Assembly (NCBI GenBank): GCA_902729315.2
Contig: LR746266.1
Location: 315,001 to 379,000, forward strand
DNA length: 64,000 nucleotides
Direction: 5' to 3'
From: Spirodela intermedia
Taxonomy: Eukaryota; Streptophyta; Magnoliopsida; Alismatales; Araceae
The notes under the pieces were generated by a model. That model ran no database searches and had not been told where the DNA came from. It worked only from the letters and a program-made list of their open reading frames with translations. Below, piece after piece: positions 1-10,306 of the stretch. Both the position numbers and the translations under genes were made by a program. Within the stretch, counting starts at the first letter, position 1. Each line of letters opens with the position of its first letter.

Positions 1-610
1 GGGGAGTCGAGTCGGGGACCTCGCTGGCGGCGCTGCCACAGCCGCTTTCTACGACGAGTATTCCTTGGAGGAAGACTCAGCCGGGCAAGGCTACCCATGG
101 CCCCCCAGATCTTACTCGTGCAGCTTCTGCAGGAGAGAATTCCGATCGGCCCAAGCTCTCGGCGGCCACGTGAACGTACACCGGAGAGACCGAGCCAGGC
201 TGAAGCTGTCCTCCGCGACCCAGATTGAGATCGGCCTCCGCCAGATTCCTTGCCCCCCGGGTGTTTCAGTGGGGACGTCTAGATCACCCTCTTCTTCTTC
301 TTTTAGGGTTTCAGGGACTTCCACCATTGAAAGCCCTAAAGAGCAGATCCTTGTCTCTCCTTCCTGCCTTTCACATTTCTTCAACGAAAACCCAGATGAA
401 TCTTCAGTTCAGATTCCAATGGGGGAGGGTGATCTCAAGGAGAAGGCGCCAGGTGGCAAAAGGAGGAAACACGACTTGACTGTTCCTCACGCTCTCCGAT
501 TCTCTGTGGCTGGCGAGAGTCTTCTCCAATCTCAGACACTTGGAGGTGTCTCTATTCCCGCTGAGGAAATAGATCTCGAGCTTAGGCTTGGAGGATCCGC
601 CTTCGGCTGA
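1..610 (+). CDS. SUPERMAN-like C2H2 zinc-finger repressor (5' end outside window)
   Basis: This is the 3' part of the gene that is complete at 50078-50719, in the frame beginning at base 2; the first 32 coding bases lie outside the window. It encodes a single plant-type C2H2 finger with the QALGGH helix ([17 protein letters not shown] then VHRR), which binds DNA in the SUPERMAN/RABBIT EARS/KNUCKLES group. The product ends in an EAR repression motif, DLELRLG, as in SUPERMAN. Family members are nuclear repressors acting in flower and meristem patterning through TOPLESS-type co-repressors; the exact role here is inferred. The gene is intronless and ends with TGA at 608-610. A very long TC microsatellite starts about 40 bases after the stop. 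Confidence 0.9.
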   Translation, partial: GSRVGDLAGGAATAAFYDEYSLEEDSAGQGYPWPPRSYSCSFCRREFRSAQALGGHVNVHRRDRARLKLSSATQIEIGLRQIPCPPGVSVGTSRSPSSSSFRVSGTSTIESPKEQILVSPSCLSHFFNENPDESSVQIPMGEGDLKEKAPGGKRRKHDLTVPHALRFSVAGESLLQSQTLGGVSIPAEEIDLELRLGGSAFG

Positions 611-643
611 CGGTGGTCCGGTAGCTTTGTTATTCACTCTGTA

Positions 644-744
<101 letters not shown>

Positions 745-1123
745 TCCGTGGAAGCCTTCGTGATTTCATGTCAACATTTTCTTTGATTTTCTTCACCTGG
801 AGGCCTGAACTCACACATATGATTGTTTCCTTGTGTTTTGCTGAGATGATTGAAGGCCGTTAGCCGTCGATACGATCGGACCTAAGATGATCTTCTTCCC
901 TCAGCCCTCTTCCCGTGGCTCGTCCGAAGCTTGCGAGGGATTCTGACCGAGATACCTGATCGCTTCTGCGTTAAATTCACTTCTCGATGTTGCTATCGGC
1001 ATTCAGGGAGCCGGGAGTTCAACTGCGATAGGCGTCCATACGCGGTTAGATTCGTCATCAGCCCACGTCGAGATAGTTTAATGTGGGGGGGGAGGGGTGG
1101 AGGGTAGAGAGAGAGAGTGTTTC

Positions 1124-1267
1124 ATGTGGAGATTGAGAATGGGAGAGTAGCCTAGAGGGTCACTGTGGGAGACGGATAGAGAAATATGAGAGAGAGAGAG
1201 AGAGAGGATTTTATGTGGAGATTGAGAATAGGAGAGTAGTCCAGAGGGTCACTGTGGGAGACGGAGA
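1124..1267 (+). repeat. Two-copy tandem repeat, period 89 bp
   Basis: Two units share the blocks ATGTGGAGATTGAGAAT, GGAGAGTAG and AGAGGGTCACTGTGGGAGAC, starting at about 1124 and 1213, separated by GA-rich spacer. A few substitutions separate the units. The same pair lies at 51233-51376 in copy 2. Confidence 0.8.
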
Positions 1268-1410
1268 GAGAGAGACTCAGATCGTTACCTGGAGGGAGAG
1301 GGAGTGAGATATCTATGGATGCATGTAGCGAGAGAAGGCTAGAGGGAGAGGGGGATCTTGTAGAGAGAGTGCGGACAGCGACATATGCAGAGCAAGAGAG
1401 TCATCGTCGG

Positions 1411-1413
<3 letters not shown>

Positions 1414-1450
<37 letters not shown>
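1414..1450 (+). repeat. (GA)n microsatellite
   Basis: A pure GA dinucleotide run of about 37 bases in otherwise GA-rich non-coding DNA. The copy 2 equivalent is 51523-51559. Confidence 0.9.
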
Positions 1451-1456
<6 letters not shown>

Positions 1457-2029
1457 GAGTGGGGGCCTGTAATCGAGAAGGGAGGCAACGGGTAGGTGCT
1501 GAACTGCATGTGGGAGTGACGAGGTCTTCTAGATTTTTGCTTGTGCCGTGCGTAGCCAACAGGACGACTGACAGACCCATTCAAGCTCCAGAGACGAACC
1601 CACGTGCATGTCGGCCTGCTGTGCCTGCAGCAGTCGCGTTGACTCCCTTTTCCGATGCATTCCCCTCCGACCACTGTTTGTACTCGGGCATCCATCCATC
1701 CACATCTATCTCATCATGCATACATACAACATACATGCATATATACTGAAAGCGTACATGAACGTGGCTCAATGGGAGTCAGCCGCCTGGCAGGATGGCC
1801 CACCAGACAGGAGGAGTGCCACGTGGCGCTTGAATTAGCAGAATCCGATGATTCGTTTTAAAAATATAGAGGTTGTGAACAGGATCGACGTGTCCAGTTG
1901 TGGAAGAGGCAACGCAGTATGATTGTGGGCCACCCAAAGCTCCTGTTGGACTCCCCATTTACTTTGTTTTATGATTTCAATGGCCCGGTCCAGTCGTGCT
2001 GAACGGTATGCTGTTGCCGCGTCTCTAGG

Positions 2030-2360
2030 CCCACTTAAAAATATGGGCTACCCAGCCCCCCCCTCTATATTTCAATTGATGGGCCGAACAGTGTAACCGA
2101 CGCCGGCCCATTATGGTGACCGATTCCAGAGGGCAAGCACGGCCTGGAGCCGGTTTCCTCGTTAATCTTCTGTCTACCTACCTGGCGCCCAACTAAGGGC
2201 CCATTAGAGAAAGCCCAATTCGTGGTTTACTCAAATGGCAAGATTCAATGATTGGGCGTCATAGGCCCGCCTAGCCCACGCCGGTAAATGGGGCCCACAA
2301 CTTTTGGGCCATTAGTGAGACCCAACGCTTAGTAGGCTCAAGGCCCGTTTTCGGCCCGAG
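2030..2360. promoter_or_regulatory. Cluster of GGCCCA / TGGGCC (site II-like) motifs
   Basis: About a dozen copies of TGGGC, GGCCCA, GGGCCC and close variants occur in both orientations within roughly 330 bases, far above the local background. In plants such site II elements bind TCP factors and mark promoters of housekeeping and cell-cycle genes. No gene start is recognised beside the cluster, so a promoter role is an inference from motif density only. Confidence 0.45.
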
Positions 2361-5300
2361 CGGCGTGCGTAGTTTATGCGTAATCTGATTTTACTAATCG
2401 GCAACTTTCGTAGGCTTTGGGATGCGCGGTGGGGATTCCCTACGCCGTCATTTTCCGCGTCCATAACGATGATTTGGACCTATCCTTCGTGGAAGGTGGG
2501 CCGGCGCCGGACACGTCCCCGTCCGACGTGGACGTGGCACTAAAAAGATTGGGGGAAAGTGGCGCCGGGAGTCCACGTCGTCTTCCCTCACGACGAGCCC
2601 CAAGTTGCACTCTTGAGGCCCGTCGAGACAGGGCACGTGACGACATGACTCCCCGCTGTAATAGACAGGAGAGGAGAGAGAGAGAGAGAGAGAGAGGAGA
2701 GAGGGAGGGAAAGGATAGGGTGATGGTCCACACCGACGAGTTCTCCCGATCATGTGGGGTTGCGTGTGGGAAGCGGATTCAAGGCGACCGATTAAATCGT
2801 TGACAGCCGGGGGACGATCGCCACACGTTTCTTCAACGTTGACGAAGCGCTGGAGATGAGTCGAGGTCATGTGTTGGCACGCAGAGTAGGACAACCCCGC
2901 TCTCTCTCTCTCATCTCTCTCATCTCTTCTTTCTCTCTATTAGTTTGATTGCATCACTTCAACCGTCTTCGAGAGCAGCTGATTGGATAGAGAGGGGAGA
3001 GGGAGGGGGTGGGGACTACCCACCGGATGAGAGATACATTGGCCTTTAGACGTTCGTCGCCTCCGACGAGTTGGCTTATCCCGCTTGACTTGAATGGCGA
3101 GGGAAACTCCGGTCCCCGACAAGGCCCCTTGATTTTTTTACTCAATCACGAAACAGTCGACGGGAATCCGGAGCATGTGCTTGGAGCTCATTGACCATTC
3201 ACCAGAGGGCGAACTCGAACTCTTATTCTCAACTTGCTTCGCTTTTTTCTTAAAAGATAGAGACAGAGCGACAAAGATATACCCACTTATATATATAAAT
3301 ATGTATATACGTCTGGAAGGGGAGGGAGCGGAGAGTCAACACGGAGGAGTTTCAGAAGAACAAGACAGATGAGATATTATTAGACGATCGGAGGAGTTCA
3401 GCGTGGAGGATGTAGAAACGGGGATTCATCTCGATTAAAATATGGGCATGATTTCCCCCCGTCAAATCGAAGAAATCGTACGTCCTAGTCGACACAGGCC
3501 ACTATGCACGCGTAGACAGGAACCAAAGAAGACCTTTCCGCTATGTTTTTTTATCCCAGAGAGAGAAACAGGAACTCGGCTTTGAATGATGGCGTTATCA
3601 TCTTCCCTCTCCTCTCTACACACCACAAATTTATATCTATCGCACTCTCCATCTTCTCTCTCGTCGATCTACAAGTTTATTATATTTGATACCTGAACCT
3701 TTTGCCATTTCCGTCCTTGACATGACTCTCATGATTATGTTATCGTTATAACCCCAATCTCATCTCACGTCTGTCTCTCTCTCTCCCTCGCTGTACTGTA
3801 CATACAGGGAAATCATACGCCTGTGGGCATTTGATTCCCCAACCGGCATACAAGTTCTCTCGACAGCGCCCCCATCGAGTTGACTTTGGTGACCTTGGTG
3901 ATTCCTGTGGTGAGTGACCGGAAGTCTCGCTAGACAGGGACATCAGCAGATACAAACTCAGATTCAACGCATTATTTTGTCTCATGGGAAACATGCCAAC
4001 CTTTGGTGGGGAAGGCAACCACGTGGGATTCAAAGCCTTCAAATTTATGAAGTTACGGACTCTATGGAACCCCCAGGAGGGGGAGGGGGGAGGTGGTGGG
4101 GAGGGCCCGCCAATGGGAAACTTGGTCCGGCCCAAAATCCTAGACCCAGCTCCTTCTCAGTTGCCAGCCCATTTCTCCATCTCTCTACCTTCCTCCCTCT
4201 TCCATCTCTCTAGATTCGGTTCATAGAGAGGGTCGAGCTACGTCTAGACGAACCCGGCATGCCTTCATTGTCGAGGTGCTTCACGGAGCTTGTATTTATT
4301 CCCAAGCTTTCCTCCAGGTTTAGGGGGAGAATGGGTGAGCGGTTGACCTCAAGGAAGATGCCGCGACTCAAGCTGATGACGAGGCTTCACTTGACCCGCA
4401 TCGACTCGTTGACCACCGGAACCCGGATAAAAAAGGATGCTCATTTAGATGTTGTGCGTCGTGTTTTGCCGGGATCTTCACCAAGGACGAAGCAAGCCGA
4501 TGCGGATCTCTACTACCGTGGCTTTTTGTGGGCCCCGCGTTGGGTAGCTAGATACCAAGACCAAGTGCTCGTCTCCTCGGGAGGAGGTCATACAAAAATC
4601 CGAAGCAAATTAATGCCAAGAAGGCGACAAACATGCGAAGGTGGGTTGCTCCATTGACTGCTCCGGATTCGGAGGAAATTAATTTACTATTTCGGTCATC
4701 TCCTAACATCGAGAACTAGGTTGAGGGTGTCAAAAACTATCCCCTGTATGGGGTAATATCTATGAAATAATGATTTTACTATATAAAAAAATACGAATTA
4801 TTGGTCTTAATAAAAATTCAATAACATAAATTAATTTGAAACCGAGGCGCTTTTTTTATTATGATAGAAGATGATTGTCTTAATACGCACCTAATTATCT
4901 TTATATAATTTATGCATGTAAATTTTTCGCCGTTGGATGTGGAAACACAGAGGAAGAGCATCGTTGGATTTAGTTCATCATTTAATAGCGAGGATAAATG
5001 GACCTTTTTTTCGGGGGGGGATATTCTGGAAATTATTCCGGAAAATATGTCAGAGTCAACAACTGTGATAGAGTTTGGGATGCAGGCCGTGCGTCTTCGT
5101 CGATTTGTACTTCGTTCGAGGGGTAGAAATATCTTAAGTGGGCTCCGTGGGATGAATCTGTTGCGATGATCCCGTCCCGATCTCGCCGCCATATCTTCTG
5201 TACTTGTCGGTGCGCACGCCGCTTGCTGCGTCATCATGGGGGCGACATTAATGCCATAGGATCTTAGATCTTATGAGGTGAGAGATAGGCGGAAGAAGGA

Positions 5301-5901
5301 TGCTATCGTTATACGAAGAGACGACTTTGACTGTCTCAGCCACCCCCGCCCAACTCCCCCCCTCCCCCCCCCGCCACATGCCGTCGTCATTAATGCGGTA
5401 CAAGTTTTAGTGCGAGCGATCTGGTGGGTTCTTGAATTCGGGATTCCATCCAGGGAGTCGTACCCCTGTGGCGTTTGGATCTGGTTTTTGAAATCCCGCC
5501 CGTCTTTGACTTGGTGGGATTCCTGAAATGGTTCCCAAACGAGATAGCCGGGGGACAGATCCTCCCGGAAACGGCGCGAGGAGTCATCTCGACGCTCTCT
5601 TTCTCTCTCTCACTAGAAAACGATGGGAGGAGAGTGTTGGGTCGAGGGGTTTGAAGTACAAAGCCTCGCGGATAGACGGACGGCGGGGTAGAGAGGGAGA
5701 GAGGGAGAGAGGGAGAGAGGGTGAGAGAGGGAGGGAGGGAGGGAGGGAGAGAGAGAGAGAGAGCGGTAAACTCCGAAGTTACCTAAACGGCTCTCTGGTG
5801 TACACGCTCATCTTAATGATGAAAGGGATGGATGAGAGAGAGAGAGAGAGAGAGGCTAGACCAGGGGAGCGAGTGGAGGCGGACTCGCGGAGCTACCCCT
5901 A

Positions 5902-5918
5902 CTTCTGATCCCCCCCCC
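5902..5918. other. Only detected divergence between the two 13.9-kb copies
   Basis: Copy 1 reads CTTCTGAT followed by nine C here, while copy 2 has GCTACAGTCCCGCCCC at 56011-56026. This 17-versus-16-base patch changes the copy offset from 50109 to 50108. Sequence on both sides matches exactly for long distances. Several substitutions plus a one-base indel beside a C homopolymer look like a local consensus error or a heterozygous patch. Confidence 0.85.
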
Positions 5919-7170
5919 GATTTTCGGAGGCACATGACTGTTCCATGTTGCACCGTCGGTGGCTCTACCTCGCCCCACGGCCTGCGAGTTGCTACGGGTG
6001 TCGAGAGGAGAGAAAAAGAGGTACAGATGTGAGTTACGGAGGAGAGGAGGTGGGCCTCTCTCTCTCTCTCTCTCCGTTCCGTCTTCCTCTCTCCGGCAGT
6101 CAGTATGGATGAATAAAAATAAGTGGCCCGGGGGGCGCACAGGTCAGCCCCGTGGAGATGTGGAACCTCAGCTGACGAGAGAGGAGGCCTGACACGTGGA
6201 ATCGCGGCCCGGTGTCTACGTACTCCGAGCCGCCATCGACGCACTTTCCGAAGCCAGCCAGGTTCAGAAAGATGGCTTTCTCCCCAGTTCGAACTGCTTT
6301 ACTATACAATCCTGGATTTCCTCGGTCAAAATCGCTTTGGGGACGACCGCCCTTCCCCCTAACTCCCAAGAGGGAATCGTTCAGTTCATTCCACGGCTTA
6401 AGGTTAAGGTTAAGATTAAGCTCAAGCTTCCCGGAATCGAGCCAAACGGCGGCCCCAAAACGGGATCGGTGGTCCCCAGGCGGAGCAAGTGGTGGCTGGT
6501 CAATTTTGGACCAGCCTCCAGGCTGGACCTGGCCGACCAGACTGCAAGCTGGGAAGGGGCGGGAAGGAGGCTATCGGAGTAGACGGTGGGGGCGAACCAC
6601 TGCAGCTGCAACAGTGGCAGCAGAGAGATAAGTGCGACATCCATCAATCGAGCCGTCATGGCATCTCAACGGCGGCGGGATCACGATCAGCGGCCGTCGA
6701 TGGGGGCTCCTCACATGCGGTGCCCGGGAGGATGGCCAGCCCATAAATGAGGACCAGCTCTATCTCCGGCGTTCCAGAGAGCTGTCAGAAGGATGGGCTG
6801 TGAACGGAGCTCGGGGAGGAGGAGGAGGGGGCCCGCCCACCGCCGTTCACCGCCGGGGAGGAGCTCTCGGCGGCCCCGGTAAAAAACCAGGTGGGTGGTG
6901 TCAACTCGAGAGGTCCCGTCAATCAGAGAGTCAGGGCCGGGCACTGGGTCATCGGTGGGAGGGCGTTTGCGGGCGGAATAACGGAGGGGACGATGAAAGC
7001 GCAGTAGCGGAGATCTCGATTTATTTAGTAATTTATGCAGTTAATGGGTTTTGGGACGGGTCGTCGTCTCGAGGGCAGGGAGGAACTGGTGATGGGTCCA
7101 AGTTGGCTGATTAGGGTTTTTGTCCGGAAGCCTCTCTCTCGCTCGCTCTCGCTCTCCCTATATCGACAGC

Positions 7171-7189
7171 GGGGGGGGGGGGGGGGGGG
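7171..7189 (+). repeat. 19-G homopolymer
   Basis: Nineteen consecutive G bases. The same count occurs in copy 2 at 57279-57297, a strong sign that the two copies are not independently evolved sequences. Confidence 0.95.
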
Positions 7190-8535
7190 ACCCGTTTTGT
7201 TTGAGATGCCTTCTTTCCCTCATCTTGGCTTTCGATACCACGTCTGTGGCGCGACACATCGAGGTGCTCCCACTCTTCCCCACTTTCTTCTGCCCGCGTT
7301 AATCCACATCACTACTGGCTCTCTCTCTCTCTCTAAGATCTCCAATTTCCTTCCCGTCTAAACTCTCGGCCTGCCTGGAACAGCGTGGATGGAAAGAGAG
7401 AGAGAGGTGGTGAGAGACGTAAACAAGGATCCTCGTCCACGTCATGCACACTAAACCTACGTTTTAAGCAAGAGCAACGCGGATAGATACTACAGAGAAA
7501 AGACAGATGAGAGAGAGGGCGATCGAGGGGGAGAGAATAGACCGGGAGCAAGAACTGCAGTGATAAGTTAACGGGAACAGAGAGGGATATAGGTCTGGAA
7601 CAAAGAAGGGAGAGAAAATCTAGATGGTGCTCCGGAGGGCGAGAGAGACAGAGAGAAACATAAAAAAACTTGGGAAGTAGAGAGATAGAGAGAGAGAAAG
7701 AGAGGAGGGGTGGGGGAATTATGGTATGGCAGTGCCCGGAGGTCTCCCCTTCCTGTACTTGCCGTATCTACTAAGTCAGGGAACCGTCTGTTCTTGCCGA
7801 AAAAGCATGAGCTTCTAAGAAAAGCGGAGGAGAAAACATAGGGGAGGTGAAGAGCTGAAGCTTCTCTCAGCAGAGAGAACCTCCGCCGCAGCATCAGCCA
7901 CCACCTGTGTCCACACTGTTGCACCGTAGTCCCCCAGGTATGCGATTCTAGACCAGAACCTACCTCTTTTCATGGTCCACAGGCCCCCTTTCCCCCCCAC
8001 CTCTTCTCCTTTTCTCTCTTCTCTGGCTGGGAAAAGAGTATCTCAGTCCCAACCGCAACCCTCCCCGCCGCATCGACGAAGATTTTCCCATGGGATATCT
8101 CTTATGTTACCAGGTGAAAGGAGACCGTACCACGGGATATGACGGCTAAATGATGCGATCGTCTGATCGACTGGAGAACGACGGCTGTGGGAGAGAGGAG
8201 CAGCTAGGGTTTCCGCGCTCTATCTCAGCTGCATAAGTGGGATTGAGAAGGAGGTGGAGACCAAGGTCAAACACAAGGGCATCTTTCACCTCTCTCGATC
8301 GAAACCCGAAACTCCTAATCCAAAGGATCAGAGGATGGAGTAGATCAGACAGAAGATCTTCGGCAAGAAGAAGCCGACATCGAGTGGGCGTAGGCGTGCG
8401 ATCCACGCAGGCAGAAGTTCTTGAGGCCATGATTCTGAGACAAAGAAGATAACAACGAAGGGCTGAGGCTTGTTGATTTCCCCCTGCCGTCGCACTTTCT
8501 ACACAATTATTTCCGCGACCGAAATAAAAGAAGAG

Positions 8536-9564
8536 CTGGCGAACCGGTGGTGGGCCGGTAATGTGGCCCTCGGCGGCGGCGGCAGTGGCGGAGGCGGTGG
8601 TATCGGCGTTGACCCCGCCTCCTCTTCCCCCGCCGGGGTCACCGCCTTGCACCTCCGCAATCCCAACGACGACGATCTCCATCACCTCCGCAACCCCAAC
8701 CCCGCCAGCACCAACAGTAGCGGAAGCAACCACAACCCCAACGACGACGACGGAGACGCTGTTGACCACCCCGCTGGCAGCGGCGGTCAAGATTCCGCGG
8801 AAGCCGGTGGAGGGGGAGGCCGTGGGGGATCCGGCGCCACCCCAGGTCGCCGCCCCCGCGGGCGCCCTCCGGGGTCCAAGAACAAGCCGAAGCCGCCGGT
8901 CATCATTACCAGGGAGAGCCCCAACGCGCTCCGCTCCCACGTGCTGGAAATCAGCAGCGGCACCGACATTGTGGACGCCATCTCGACTTTCGTCCGCCGC
9001 CGGCAACGCGGCGTCTGCGTGCTGAGCGGCAACGGAGTGGTGGCGAACGTTACACTGCGTCAGCCGGCGGCTCCTGCTGGGGCGGTGGTGCCCTTGCACG
9101 GGCGATTCGAGATCCTCTCTCTCTCGGGGGCTTTTCTGCCCTCGCCGTCGCCGCCGGGGGCGACGGGGCTGACGGTGTACCTCGCCGGAGGGCAGGGACA
9201 GGTGGTGGGAGGGAGCGTGGTGGGGGCTCTCATGGCGGCAGGGCCCGTGATGGTGATCGCCGCAACATTTGGTAACGTCACCTATGAGCGGCTACCCATC
9301 GAGGAGGATGGTCCCGCTGAGTCCGCCGGCGGCGGCGGTTGCTCGGAGGGAATGCTGTTGGGGCAAGGCGGTGCTGGTGTGAGCCCGGGAGGTGGTGGCG
9401 GGGGCGGTGGGTCTCCTCATCACGGTGGTGCAAGCCTGGGAGAATCGGGGGGAATGCCTATCTACAACTTGCCTCCCAACCTGATGGCTAATGCTCAGCT
9501 GCCTCACGACGTGTTCGGAGCTTGGGTTTCTCATCAGCCTCACCGTCCTCCGCCCTCCTACTGA
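8536..9564 (+). CDS. AT-hook motif nuclear localized (AHL) protein, CTG at the family start position
   Basis: About 342 aa, reading from the CTG at 8536. AHL proteins bind AT-rich DNA and matrix-attachment regions in the nucleus and regulate growth and floral transition. The product has a Gly-rich N-terminus, one AT-hook (core [10 protein letters not shown], about residues 105-120) and a PPC/DUF296 domain (about 130-250) that starts LRSHVLEI and contains [10 protein letters not shown]; the tail is Gly/His-rich. Type-I AHL proteins usually begin Met-Ala-Asn followed by Trp-Trp. Here ANRWWAG is preceded by CTG (GAGCTGG context), with no in-frame ATG before the AT-hook and an in-frame TGA at 8464. 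The options are non-AUG initiation, an unrecognised leader exon ending in ATG, or a lost start. The coding sequence is otherwise open, very GC-rich and intronless. Copy 2 at 58644 is identical. Confidence 0.88.
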   Translation: MANRWWAGNVALGGGGSGGGGGIGVDPASSSPAGVTALHLRNPNDDDLHHLRNPNPASTNSSGSNHNPNDDDGDAVDHPAGSGGQDSAEAGGGGGRGGSGATPGRRPRGRPPGSKNKPKPPVIITRESPNALRSHVLEISSGTDIVDAISTFVRRRQRGVCVLSGNGVVANVTLRQPAAPAGAVVPLHGRFEILSLSGAFLPSPSPPGATGLTVYLAGGQGQVVGGSVVGALMAAGPVMVIAATFGNVTYERLPIEEDGPAESAGGGGCSEGMLLGQGGAGVSPGGGGGGGGSPHHGGASLGESGGMPIYNLPPNLMANAQLPHDVFGAWVSHQPHRPPPSY

Positions 9565-10268
9565 TAAGGCACCTCTCCCCCCCTCTCTCTCTCTCTCTCG
9601 ATTTACTCTTCTTCATGCTTGTGCTTTCGTCAATTTATTTAAAGAGTTTGCTGATCTTCATGTCATTGCATGTCCCGTTCGATCTCCCTTTCTTTTTGTA
9701 GCACACATTTTGATGATTAGTATTAGACCCTTTAATTTAGTATAGTTTCCCTTCTCTCCATTTCCGCTCTGCTCTCTCTCGCTCTCGCTCTTGCTCTCTC
9801 TGTATAGTATCGCCTATACTAATAGCTCCTACTAGATTTCTTCACGATCACTTTTGGATGGGTTACTGAGGAATGATTTCCATCACTGGTGAAGGAAAAG
9901 GGGTGACGGGTAGAAAGCCATTAACCCAAGCTGCTTCTTTTTTCCTGTCAAGAAACTTAGTTTATCGTCAGATTATCCTGCTTGCAACTGAATACAAGAG
10001 CAGAAGGTCGATTCATGATGCAGAAAATTGAGTCGAATTGCTTCTCGTCACCGATCCATGGCTATCGCGCCGGCAATTGGTTGCTGGCTTCAGATGAGGA
10101 GGGAGAGAGGGTCCAATGGGGCTCTACTCACGGTATCGCTGCGATGGGGGACAGAGCTCGAGGATAACTGACGAGGTCCACCCACCAACCTACTTCATCT
10201 GATTTGACGTCTTGGGAGCCTCTGCATGACTTCTCTCTCACCTCGGGAAGGATGCTGTGGCAGCTTTC

Positions 10269-10306
<38 letters not shown>

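Noticed and set aside
4259-4657. 132-codon plus-strand frame in the SUPERMAN-AHL interval
   Set aside because: Composition looks random, no domain or neighbouring exon was found, and conservation in copy 2 is uninformative because the copies are identical.
8146-9099. 317-codon minus-strand frame opposite the AHL gene
   Set aside because: It is an antisense shadow of a very GC-rich gene; the plus frame carries the AT-hook and PPC motifs.
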